From the NCBI GenBank assembly GCA_002496395.1, contig DAJQ01000001.1:1-11473 (forward strand): 11,473 nt of DNA, given 5' to 3'. The DNA comes from Methanocorpusculaceae archaeon UBA456. GTDB lineage: Archaea > Halobacteriota > Methanomicrobia > Methanomicrobiales > Methanocorpusculaceae. The notes beneath the pieces were generated by a model. That model had not been told where the DNA came from and did not search any database. It saw only the letters and a list, made by a program, of their open reading frames with translations. The position numbers and the translations under genes were made by a program. Shown here piece by piece: positions 1 to 5,975 of the stretch; the first letter of the stretch is position 1; every line of letters starts with the position of its first letter.

Positions 1-58
1 TCAGAACAATCGCAGCCTCAAGGCCGGTGAAGCCGTCCTCTTTTCTTTTAAGACTCAT
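1..58 (-). CDS. Archaellin (archaeal flagellin), N-terminal fragment
   Basis: Only the first 19 codons are inside the window; the gene runs off the left edge. They read MSLKRKEDGFTGLEAAIVL. This is the class III (type IV prepilin-like) signal of archaellins: a short basic leader, then G-F cleavage context, then the hydrophobic assembly helix beginning FTGLEAAIVL. In the family the preflagellin peptidase FlaK/PibD cuts before the F, and the mature subunit is assembled into the archaellum filament outside the membrane. The start is supported by a Shine-Dalgarno-like GGTGA about 9 nt upstream on the minus strand. The length and number of archaellin copies cannot be seen. A type IV pilin is the alternative, but FTGLEAAIVL is much more typical of archaellins. 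The family call is from the motif; which paralogue it is remains open. Confidence 0.85.
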   Translation of the reverse strand, partial: MSLKRKEDGFTGLEAAIVL

Positions 59-141
59 TTTATAATCACCTTCTTTTCCTGTTTAGAATACCGGAATCAT
101 TCCTATGGGAGCGAACCAATATTCATAGTTCCCTAGTGTAC

Positions 142-160
142 TCAATAATATAAATAAGTA
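142..160 (-). promoter_or_regulatory. Probable TATA box of the archaellin gene
   Basis: On the minus strand this reads ACTTATTTATATTATTGAG, with a TTTATATT core that fits the archaeal TATA consensus. It lies about 85-100 bp before the archaellin start, so the transcript would have a leader of roughly 60-70 nt ending in the GGTGA ribosome binding site. The BRE is not distinct. Confidence 0.4.
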
Positions 161-169
161 TGTTTCGTA

Positions 170-199
170 CATCCTCTGATGTGTTCGTATAGAGGGATG
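170..199. repeat. Bulged inverted repeat upstream of archaellin promoter
   Basis: CATCCTCT (170-177) pairs with AGAGGGATG (191-199) with a single bulged G; the loop is 13 nt. Two copies of a TTCGTA element lie in and beside it (164-169 and 184-189). It is located just upstream of the archaellin TATA element on the minus strand, so it could be an operator. No T-tract follows it, so it is not a convincing terminator. Confidence 0.35.
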
Positions 200-247
200 C
201 CAGCTGTTCCTGTTACCTGAATAGTGTATTATTCAAGCAATTGCGTG

Positions 248-274
248 GAGAAACCTGTGAGAAAATTTGAGAAA
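248..274 (+). repeat. Three GAGAAA direct repeats in helical phase
   Basis: GAGAAA occurs at 248-253, 259-264 and 269-274, with start-to-start steps of 11 and 10 bp. The array lies about 40 bp upstream of the rightward TATA box at 312-322 and about 90 bp upstream of the leftward archaellin TATA. Repeats on one face of the helix are the usual form of a regulator binding array. The function is inferred; chance in A-rich DNA is possible. Confidence 0.3.
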
Positions 275-311
275 CTTTCAGAAGCCGATCCTGCCGATAG
301 GCTATCTTCTT

Positions 312-322
312 AAATTATATAT
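312..322 (+). promoter_or_regulatory. TATA box for the surface protein gene
   Basis: AAATTATATAT is a good archaeal TATA element. It predicts a transcription start near 343, giving a leader of about 55 nt that contains the AGGTGAT ribosome binding site at 386-392, five bases before the ATG at 398. Confidence 0.45.
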
Positions 323-397
323 GGTGTGATGACATACTATTGGTATTATTCCCTGAATGGCGATGGATCGATATACAAGGTGAATAGGTGATGGCTA

Positions 398-976
398 ATG
401 GATAAAAAGGACGGGATGATCTTCCTCACCGGGATCTTTATTGTCATCATTGTCGCTCTCGTCATCAAACCGATGGCAACCGGTGAGAGCCCGGATCTGA
501 GCATCCCGGAGATCCCCTCGCTACCTGGCCTTGGGGAGGACCGGGCACCGGCACCGACTGCACCCCCGACACCGGTGCCGCTTGGCCAGATCCGGATCCC
601 CCATCCATCCACCGTGGAAGGTGTCGGGATTGGGGATCGTCCCGTTCAGGTCTGGGATGGCTCCCCAATCCAGCTCGGGTACGTCGATCCGGGTACCTAT
701 CACCTGACACAGGAAGATACCTCCATACCCGCACGGCGTCCGCTCGAAGAGGGGGCCAGAACGCCTGAGCTTGCAACCTATGCCACCTTCAGTGCGGGAA
801 TTGGTGACGGGACCACCTCCGGAACCCCTCTGACAACTGAGGTCTTTTTCATTCCCTTCCCGCGATGGGAGCTTTGGTATACCCTGGAGACATCGGTTGA
901 TCCGGCAGACTCAGGAACAGTGAGCGATGATATGCTCACCGGGGTGTCGGGTACCCACGCTTCACCATCACTGTAA
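398..976 (+). CDS. Membrane-anchored extracytoplasmic protein (frame-broken N-terminal part)
   Basis: I do not recognise the family with certainty. The start ATG at 398 is preceded by AGGTGAT (386-392), a strong ribosome binding site. Residues 1-6 are charged. Residues 7-24 form one membrane segment (MIFLTGIFIVIIVALVIK), which is either a signal anchor or an uncleaved signal. A Pro/Ala/Thr-rich linker follows (about 30-65), as is common in archaeal surface proteins. After that comes a polar, beta-rich region with aromatic strands around residues 140-165 (FFIPFPRWELWY). This frame ends at 976 after a short tail, HASPSL, that does not look like natural protein. The true continuation lies in the frame starting at 931 (next entry). 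With one base added in the G run at 941-944 the protein would be 260 residues and end at 1179. The function is unknown; a cell-surface role next to the archaellin gene is inference. Confidence 0.7.
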   Translation: MDKKDGMIFLTGIFIVIIVALVIKPMATGESPDLSIPEIPSLPGLGEDRAPAPTAPPTPVPLGQIRIPHPSTVEGVGIGDRPVQVWDGSPIQLGYVDPGTYHLTQEDTSIPARRPLEEGARTPELATYATFSAGIGDGTTSGTPLTTEVFFIPFPRWELWYTLETSVDPADSGTVSDDMLTGVSGTHASPSL

Positions 977-1179
977 TTGATGCCAGTGATCCAAACAGGG
1001 TAGTTGCCACCATAAGCCCAACTGGAGGAGGCATTATTGACAGCAGCCTGTGGGACGATGATAACGATCCCCGCCCCTGGAAACATAAGTTCCTTGAAGG
1101 GGGCAGGAGCTACTACATGATCGTTGAGCGGCGGCTGATCGACTCCTATGAGATCGAGATCAAGGTGCCGGTGGCATAA
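931..1179 (+). pseudogene. C-terminal continuation of the 398 gene in the -1 frame
   Basis: This reading frame has no start codon of its own near its beginning and no ribosome binding site. It reads YPRFTITVIDASDPNRVV, then a Gly-rich turn, a DDDNDPRPW acidic patch, and beta strands FLEGGRSYYMIV and SYEIEIKVPVA before TAA. This is coherent beta-sandwich-like protein that directly extends the preceding gene. Going from the upstream frame to this one needs a one-base deletion, or -1 slippage. Adding one G to GGGG at 941-944 gives LTGGVGYPRFTITV with no break. It may be a real inactivating mutation, a sequencing or assembly indel in a homopolymer, or programmed -1 frameshifting; no classic slippery heptamer is seen. 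Its end overlaps the convergent alanine dehydrogenase gene by 20 nt. Confidence 0.7.
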
Positions 1180-2134
1180 ACCGGGCTTTCTCTCCGATCT
1201 CTCTCCCTTCCATCCTTTCAACAACAATCCGTGCAATCGCCAGATCCTGCACTGCAAGTCCGGTCGAATCAAATATCGTGATGGCATCTGCTGATCTTCG
1301 CTGTTTCTCACCAATCACCACCTCTCCGAGGGTGCCGGTGATCTGGTCTCTGGAATATACACCTGAGCTGATCGGCACATTCACCTCCCCGGAATGGATC
1401 GCCTGTTCATAGTCATCCACAAAGACATCGGCACGGGCCAGCAGTGCGGGGTCAAGCTCCTGTTTGCCGGGAGCGTCGGCACCGATGGCATTGATATGCG
1501 TCCCAGGTTGAATCCACTCGGATCTGATCAGTGGCTCCCTGGAAGGCGTTGTGGTGACGAGGAGATCGCAGTCGCAGGCTTCCTCAATAGTCCTGACAGC
1601 CGATATCGGGAACCCGGAATCTGCACTGGTATATGCCCCGGCAAACTGATCGGCCTTCTCCCTCCTCCTGCTCCATACGATCACCTCTTTGATATCGCAC
1701 GCTGCTGCTGTTGCATGCAGCTGTGCATCTGCCTGCCGCCCACTCCCGACAAGCCCCATCCTCAGCGGCTTCTTCTCTGCAAGATATTTTGCAGCAACCG
1801 CCCCGGCTGCACCGGTCCTCATATCGGTGAGGGCGGTAGCATCGATGAGGGCTGTCTGTACCCCGGTATCCGGATCGACAAGGATGATGGTTGCCATCAC
1901 CGTCGGCAGGCCGTGTGCAGGGTTGCCGGGGTGGACGTTCACGATCTTGACGCCGGCAAGATTCATCGCCGGAATTGATGCCGGCATCGTTCTGAAATCA
2001 CCTTCCGGGAATGTGATATAGATCTTTGGAGGCATCTGGACAGTACCCCGCCCATGCTCGGCAAAGACCTCCTCGATAGCATGGTTCACTTCCGGGTAGG
2101 TGAGGCTCCCGCTGGCATCGGGATAGTATTTCAT
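1160..2134 (-). CDS. ala: Alanine dehydrogenase, ornithine cyclodeaminase/mu-crystallin superfamily
   Basis: The 324-residue protein has the usual length and order of this superfamily. The N-terminal substrate domain has MPPKIYI (Lys37), FRTMPA (Arg48) and GVKIVNVHPGN (Lys63). Then comes the Rossmann domain, entered by RTGAAGAVAAKYLA (Arg106) and GLVGSGRQA (Gly-rich loop 130-135), and later AIGADAPGKQEL. The archaeal branch contains the NAD-dependent alanine dehydrogenase of Archaeoglobus, which interconverts alanine with pyruvate and ammonia. Ornithine cyclodeaminase or a ketimine reductase are the alternatives, since members are not separable by eye. The protein is cytosolic and dimeric in the family. 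No Shine-Dalgarno is visible; an AAAATA element about 25 nt upstream of ATG 2134 on the minus strand would give a leaderless mRNA. The gene converges on the frame-broken surface protein gene and follows the toxin-antitoxin pair on the same strand. Confidence 0.85.
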   Translation of the reverse strand: MKYYPDASGSLTYPEVNHAIEEVFAEHGRGTVQMPPKIYITFPEGDFRTMPASIPAMNLAGVKIVNVHPGNPAHGLPTVMATIILVDPDTGVQTALIDATALTDMRTGAAGAVAAKYLAEKKPLRMGLVGSGRQADAQLHATAAACDIKEVIVWSRRREKADQFAGAYTSADSGFPISAVRTIEEACDCDLLVTTTPSREPLIRSEWIQPGTHINAIGADAPGKQELDPALLARADVFVDDYEQAIHSGEVNVPISSGVYSRDQITGTLGEVVIGEKQRRSADAITIFDSTGLAVQDLAIARIVVERMEGREIGEKARFMPPAP

Positions 2135-2206
2135 AAGAGAATAATGAAGGGAGGGAGTATTTTGGTCTGCCGGTTGTGGGTGAAGAAGTAATGCAATAAC
2201 GGGGGT

Positions 2207-2479
2207 TCAGACCTTCCGATAGACCGTGCTCCGCCTGCCCATCTCGATAACGATAATGACCATATTTTCATCCTCGAGAATCAGGATGATACGAAACCTG
2301 CCGACACGGAGGGCATAGAGTGGGCTATCCCTGTTTCCCTTTAGTTTTTTGAGTCTTTTTCGTGGATACTCTTCATCTGCAAGCGTGTAGAGTTCATTCT
2401 TGATCCGCTGTTTCTCGGGATCTGATAACCTGCTGAAATCGTGTTCAGCCCCGGGGGTGATGATCAGCCTCCAGATCAT
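2207..2479 (-). CDS. RelE/ParE-family type II toxin
   Basis: The 90-residue protein has the fold signature of RelE-like toxins. An N-terminal strand (WRLIIT) is followed by two helices (AEHDFSRLSDPEKQRIKNEL), then KLKGNRDSPLYALRVGRFRIILIL and a final basic strand GRRSTVYRKV. Arg61/Arg63, Arg82/Arg83 and Tyr87 sit where the family places its RNA-contacting and catalytic residues. RelE toxins cut mRNA in the ribosomal A site, which stops translation until the antitoxin is renewed. Its ATG overlaps the antitoxin stop by 4 nt (ATGA), so translation is probably coupled; there is no separate Shine-Dalgarno. The length is normal and the frame intact, so it is likely active. ParE-type gyrase inhibition is an alternative, but the C-terminal RxxxVYR favours RelE. 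Confidence 0.85.
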   Translation of the reverse strand: MIWRLIITPGAEHDFSRLSDPEKQRIKNELYTLADEEYPRKRLKKLKGNRDSPLYALRVGRFRIILILEDENMVIIVIEMGRRSTVYRKV

Positions 2480-2706
2480 TGAAGGCCATGCTCCCGTACA
2501 ACCTCCTCAAATGGGCGAAACTTCCCTTTCCGGAGATCAGAAATGGCCTCTTCGATCTTGACCAGCGTCTCTTCGCTTATCGGCTCTGTATCGATTGCTA
2601 AATCGAGGATGCGATTGAGTGCCTCATCATAGGTCTCTCGCGGATGCACTTTCACCTCATCCAGCCGTGCTTTTGTCTCCGGCTGAAGCTGGATTGTAGT
2701 TGCCAT
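2476..2706 (-). CDS. Antitoxin of RelE-like toxin, ribbon-helix-helix type
   Basis: The 76-residue protein begins with a short strand (TTIQLQPE) and two helices (KARLDEVK, YDEALNRILDLA), the layout of ribbon-helix-helix DNA-binding domains. An acidic linker and a second part ending GKFRPFEEVVREHGL follow; in RelB-like antitoxins this part wraps and neutralises the toxin. It precedes the toxin gene and shares the ATGA overlap with it. The start at 2706 leaves essentially no leader behind a TATA element at 2730-2740. An inverted repeat, CCATAGT-N12-ACTATGG, covers the start codon, which suggests autorepression of the operon by the antitoxin-toxin complex, as is known for such systems. The exact antitoxin subfamily is not identified. 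Confidence 0.8.
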   Translation of the reverse strand: MATTIQLQPETKARLDEVKVHPRETYDEALNRILDLAIDTEPISEETLVKIEEAISDLRKGKFRPFEEVVREHGLQ

Positions 2707-2728
2707 AGTGAAATATGGGTAACTATGG
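2703..2728. promoter_or_regulatory. Candidate operator of the toxin-antitoxin operon
   Basis: CCATAGT (2703-2709) and ACTATGG (2722-2728) form a perfect 7-bp inverted repeat with a 12-bp spacer, 19 bp centre to centre. It lies between the TATA element and the antitoxin start codon and includes that codon. A bound repressor here would block transcription initiation. Confidence 0.45.
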
Positions 2729-2729
2729 T

Positions 2730-2740
2730 ATTAAATAGTA
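2730..2740 (-). promoter_or_regulatory. TATA box of the toxin-antitoxin operon
   Basis: The minus strand reads TACTATTTAAT, with an A/T core around 2731-2737. The predicted transcription start is near 2708-2710, almost at the antitoxin ATG (2706), so the mRNA should be leaderless or nearly so. Confidence 0.45.
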
Positions 2741-2822
2741 TTGATTCTTACCCTGAAGATTACTGATTTTCCTGCCCCTACTTACCATCACCTTTTACCT
2801 CTTTTGGATCGAATACATCCCC

Positions 2823-5681
2823 ATGCCTGCGACATTCCGGTACTACCGCAGAGACTTCAGCCCGTCTCCTGTTGATGTCATTCATATGGATCTCACCTTC
2901 TCTATCTCGGATGCTGAGACCCGCGTCCTCACAGAAACCCTCTTCAGGACACAGGCCACCCCCATCCGCTCCCTTCGCCTGAATGCAAAGGGACTTCTGA
3001 TCCACTCTCTCTCATGCCGGGGACACTGGATTGAATATGTGGTGGAGGAAGATGGGATCCTCATCACTTTCGGCGATGAGATCCCATCAAGTACCGAATT
3101 TGTCATACGGAGCGAGACGATATGCCGCCCAAGCCACACCCTCCTTGAAGGTCTCTACTATGATGAGACGCCGGAGGGTGCCCCGCCCACCCAGATCACC
3201 CAGTGCCAGCAGTGGGGATTCCAGCGACTGGTTCCCTGTATCGACGAGATGACCGCCAAATGCACGTACCGGACCACCATCATCGCCGATTCACGGTATA
3301 CCCACATGATCTCAAACGGCGATATCGCAATCCCCCGCCACCGCCTCGCCAAAGGTCATTCATTCTCTCACTCCTCCCGGTTCCTTCACCCTCACCCAGA
3401 CCAGGGGGATCGGGATTCAATCACCTATGAGAATACCAAAACACCGATGGCGCCATACCTCTTCTTCCTCGGTGTCGGCACCTATGCCTCCTTCCAGCGG
3501 GCTTTTGAATATCCTTCTGGCAGGACATTCCAGCTCGAACTCCTCTGCCCTCCGGGATCTGATCCGATCCGGGCAGAACAGGCACTGGATGTCCTTGAGG
3601 ATGGTATTCTCTGGGTCTACCTCTTCACCGGCCCCCATTGTTATGAACAGGTTGAAGTCAGGCATGAGATCTACCGTCTCTATTCCAAGCGGGAAAAACT
3701 CAGGAAACGCGGGGCAGATGAAGAAGATCTCAACAGAATTACCCGCCAGATGGAGCTTCTGGATCAGGAGATCGTCGGAGGGTACATCTACACCGGATCG
3801 GTATACCGGGAGATCGGGATGCAGAACTCCGATTTCGGCGGGATGGAGAATGTCGGCAATACCACCATCTCCACAAACCGCCTGATGCCGTTTGCCGGTA
3901 TGACTGATTCGGGGTTTGAGTACCTGATGCGGGTCAAAGTGCACGAGTACTATCACAATTTGAATGGATCAGAAGTCACAGGAGAGACGCCATTTGAGAT
4001 CTGGCTGAACGAAGCTGTCACCGTCCATATTGAACAGCAGTACCATGCCTTCCATTTCGGTGAGGAGTATAGCCGCCTCCAGACCGTCCTCTCCCTCCTT
4101 GACCCGGCGGATGGAACCTTTGCACGGGATACTGGTGCAACAGCGATGCCGATAGAGCCGGACGGCTTCAATGATCCAAATGACCTGATAACATCGGTCA
4201 CCTATGTAAAAGCGCCTGAATTTGTGCGGATGGTCGAATTGATCCTCGGAAGAGAGCCGTTTGTCTGGGCCCTCTCCCTCTACCACAGGAAGTTTGCACA
4301 TGCCAATGCAAGCCGGGATGACTGGGTACACCTGATGGGATCAATTGCCGGGATGGATCTGGGATCAATGGCAGAAGGGTGGTTGAAGCGATCAGGTTTC
4401 CCCACAGTGACCGTCACCCCATCATATAATCCAAAAGACCGAAGCTGTACTATCCATCTCCTTCAGTCAGGGGGGGATCCTCCATGGGTATTCCCCTTCA
4501 GCCTTGCCCTGATGAAGGCAGATGGCACAGAAATCGCCTCAACGTGCCATCTTGTCAAACATGCGGATGAGGAGATCATTCTTGAAGATGTCGATAGTCC
4601 CGACTATTATTCATTGAACCGGGGCTTCTCCTTCTACGGACTCCTCAATTACCATCCCGGAGAAGAACTCCTGTACCTTCAGGCCCGGACTGATCCGGAT
4701 ATCTCTGCCCGTTTCCTTGCATTCCAGTCGCTTGCCTCTCTTGAGATCCGCCGCCTCATGCAGGATAGGGGGGCAGAACCCTCTCAGGAATTCATCGCCC
4801 TCTACATCGATCTCCTCTCAGATCCAGAACTGATGGAAGGGGCAGGTGCCCGGTTCCTGACAATCTTTGAGGATGCATCCGATCCATTACTTGCTCACCA
4901 TTACCTTGCTGCCTATACAGCACGCCGCCGGTTGGAACTGGCAATTGCAGAGTCACATGCACCGACTATCCAGGCACTGTACCGGGCATACCATCAGACA
5001 GATCATACCTGGGAATCAATCGGTGGTCTTGCCATCTTCATCAGGAACCGCCAGGTGAAAAATCTCTGTCTCCACCTCCTTGCCCGGCTCGACACCCCCG
5101 AAGTACATGAAATGATCAAAAACCAGTTCCGGAACACTCCGATTGCAACCGATCGGATGCATGCATTCTCGCTTTTGATCGCCTCATCTGCCCCGGAGCG
5201 ACTGGAGTTATTCCGGGAAATGATGGAGAGGGCAAGGAAGGATCCCGTCGTCTGGGAGCAGTTCCTTGCTGCAACAGCAGGATCAGATGCTGATGATCTG
5301 GTGTCTTTAATCAGGGAGATAGAGGACTCCGGCTATCTCAGGATAGAGCAGGCAAATGATCAGCGTGCGCTCTATGGGAGGTTTGCGAGGAACAGGAAAT
5401 GTTCTCTTGAAAGAGAGGAGGGAAGGTCATTCCTTCAGGGTGCCCTTCTCCGCCTGATGGATGTCAATGAGTATACAACCGGGGGGCTCCTCACCACCTT
5501 CTCACATATTGACCGGATGGACGCCGGAACCCATATCCCACTCATGGAGATCCTTGCTCATCTTTTACAAGAGACCTCCTCTCCCGCACTCCAACAGACA
5601 CTGAAACGGATTATTTTGGGGAATCCGGACGCTCTCAAAAGCTATGAATCTGCTACAGGTCCGATGATGGGACTGGAGTAA
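2823..5681 (+). CDS. pepN: M1 aminopeptidase, PepN type
   Basis: The 952-residue zinc metallopeptidase removes N-terminal residues from peptides. The exopeptidase motif is GGMEN (339-343, normally GAMEN). The zinc site is HEYYH (374-378) with Glu397 in WLNEA, exactly HExxH-x18-E, and the transition-state tyrosine is Tyr461 (SVTYVKAPEF). The N-terminal part (about 1-200) is the M1 beta domain with ALEGLY- and CQQWGFQR-like stretches. After the catalytic domain come a beta-sandwich (about 520-600, FPFSLALMKADGTEI) and a long helical repeat domain (about 600-952), the order found in PepN. The segment 281-320 is a charged helical insertion absent from standard PepN, which partly explains a length above the usual 850-890. 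A His/Pro-rich stretch (179-193) also fits the family poorly. There is no signal peptide, so it is probably cytosolic. No clear ribosome binding site precedes ATG 2823. Residues of the active site are all present. Confidence 0.9.
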   Translation: MPATFRYYRRDFSPSPVDVIHMDLTFSISDAETRVLTETLFRTQATPIRSLRLNAKGLLIHSLSCRGHWIEYVVEEDGILITFGDEIPSSTEFVIRSETICRPSHTLLEGLYYDETPEGAPPTQITQCQQWGFQRLVPCIDEMTAKCTYRTTIIADSRYTHMISNGDIAIPRHRLAKGHSFSHSSRFLHPHPDQGDRDSITYENTKTPMAPYLFFLGVGTYASFQRAFEYPSGRTFQLELLCPPGSDPIRAEQALDVLEDGILWVYLFTGPHCYEQVEVRHEIYRLYSKREKLRKRGADEEDLNRITRQMELLDQEIVGGYIYTGSVYREIGMQNSDFGGMENVGNTTISTNRLMPFAGMTDSGFEYLMRVKVHEYYHNLNGSEVTGETPFEIWLNEAVTVHIEQQYHAFHFGEEYSRLQTVLSLLDPADGTFARDTGATAMPIEPDGFNDPNDLITSVTYVKAPEFVRMVELILGREPFVWALSLYHRKFAHANASRDDWVHLMGSIAGMDLGSMAEGWLKRSGFPTVTVTPSYNPKDRSCTIHLLQSGGDPPWVFPFSLALMKADGTEIASTCHLVKHADEEIILEDVDSPDYYSLNRGFSFYGLLNYHPGEELLYLQARTDPDISARFLAFQSLASLEIRRLMQDRGAEPSQEFIALYIDLLSDPELMEGAGARFLTIFEDASDPLLAHHYLAAYTARRRLELAIAESHAPTIQALYRAYHQTDHTWESIGGLAIFIRNRQVKNLCLHLLARLDTPEVHEMIKNQFRNTPIATDRMHAFSLLIASSAPERLELFREMMERARKDPVVWEQFLAATAGSDADDLVSLIREIEDSGYLRIEQANDQRALYGRFARNRKCSLEREEGRSFLQGALLRLMDVNEYTTGGLLTTFSHIDRMDAGTHIPLMEILAHLLQETSSPALQQTLKRIILGNPDALKSYESATGPMMGLE

Positions 5682-5709
5682 TGAGCTTCACTCCTTCTGC
5701 CCCCCTTAC

Positions 5710-5717
5710 TTTATATA
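5710..5717 (+). promoter_or_regulatory. Orphan TATA box after pepN
   Basis: TTTATATA, within ACTTTATATACTC, matches the archaeal consensus as well as the promoter at 5921. The predicted start is near 5740, but no gene begins there: the first ATG at 5741 is followed by stop after two codons. It may drive a small RNA, or a long leader for the gene at 5976. Confidence 0.4.
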
Positions 5718-5751
5718 CTCAAACCATTCTCTGAAAGCGCATGACCTGAAA

Positions 5752-5766
5752 TTTCTTCTTTTTTTT
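5752..5766 (+). terminator. T-tract, probable pepN terminator
   Basis: TTTCTTCTTTTTTTT ends in eight consecutive T on the coding strand, about 70 bp after the pepN stop codon. Archaeal RNA polymerase terminates at such oligo-T tracts without a required hairpin. It would also end any short transcript started at the orphan TATA box. Confidence 0.45.
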
Positions 5767-5789
5767 ATCGATGGCAAAATTGAGCTTTT

Positions 5790-5862
5790 TCAAATTTATT
5801 TGATTTTGATGGCTTAATTTAAGATTAGCCAACTTAAAACTCAAATTAGTCGATTTTGACCA
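5790..5862. repeat. Imperfect direct repeat with palindromic core
   Basis: 5790-5812 and 5841-5862 share TCAAATT and GATTTTGA with a small gap, 51 bp apart. The first copy contains TCAAAT-TT-ATTTGA, a palindrome apart from its centre; the second keeps a weaker version, TCAAAT...ATTTTGA. It lies 60-130 bp upstream of the TATA box of the SpeD-like gene. A regulator site is possible; low-complexity A/T DNA could give the same by chance. Confidence 0.3.
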
Positions 5863-5915
5863 AAATAAACTCTCAGGTTCCGTAATTGGCTGATTATAAT
5901 CGTTTTCTGAAAGGG

Positions 5916-5930
5916 AAATATTTATATACT
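5916..5930 (+). promoter_or_regulatory. Promoter of the SpeD-like gene
   Basis: AAATATTTATATACT has the core TTTATATA at 5921-5928 and is preceded by the purine-rich GAAAGGGAAA, a plausible BRE. The predicted start is near 5950, leaving a short leader with GGGAGA about 10 nt before ATG 5976. Confidence 0.6.
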
Positions 5931-5975
5931 GAATTTTGAAACCTATTAGTATCCAAAGAGGGAGATTGTAAGACC

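Larger units (their letters stand above)
59..397. other. Divergent intergenic region, archaellin / surface protein
   Basis: This 339-bp stretch has no credible gene on either strand. It holds a leftward promoter for the archaellin gene (TATA-like element near 142-160), a bulged inverted repeat (170-199), an A/T inverted repeat TGAATA-N6-TATTCA (218-235), three GAGAAA repeats about one helical turn apart (248-274), and a rightward TATA box (312-322) for the surface protein gene. It is clearly richer in A/T than the neighbouring genes. Two surface-associated genes diverging from such a region suggests regulated expression; that is inference. Confidence 0.6.
5682..5975. other. AT-rich spacer between pepN and the SpeD-like gene
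   Basis: This 294-bp stretch has no convincing gene. It is far more A/T-rich than the genes on both sides, most strongly from about 5750 to 5940. It contains a TATA box at 5710-5717 with no gene directly downstream, a T-tract (5752-5766), the palindrome TCAAAT-TT-ATTTGA (5790-5803), an imperfect direct repeat of its sequence at 5841-5862, and the promoter of the downstream gene (5916-5930). A reading frame on the minus strand here is Lys/Asn-rich, runs into the 5' end of the next gene, and is rejected. Confidence 0.6.

Noticed and set aside
218..235. TGAATA-N6-TATTCA as a strong regulatory hairpin
   Set aside because: Short A/T arms in an A/T-rich region; noted as part of the intergenic region but not supported as a separate site.
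778..1314. A 178-codon minus-strand frame across the ends of the surface protein and alanine dehydrogenase genes
   Set aside because: It overlies two coding sequences that have coherent protein in other frames, and its own sequence has no recognisable pattern.
2164..2213. Inverted repeat GGTCTG...CAGACC around the toxin stop codon as a terminator
   Set aside because: Arms are only 6 bp with a 38-nt loop and no T-tract; chance is the simpler explanation.
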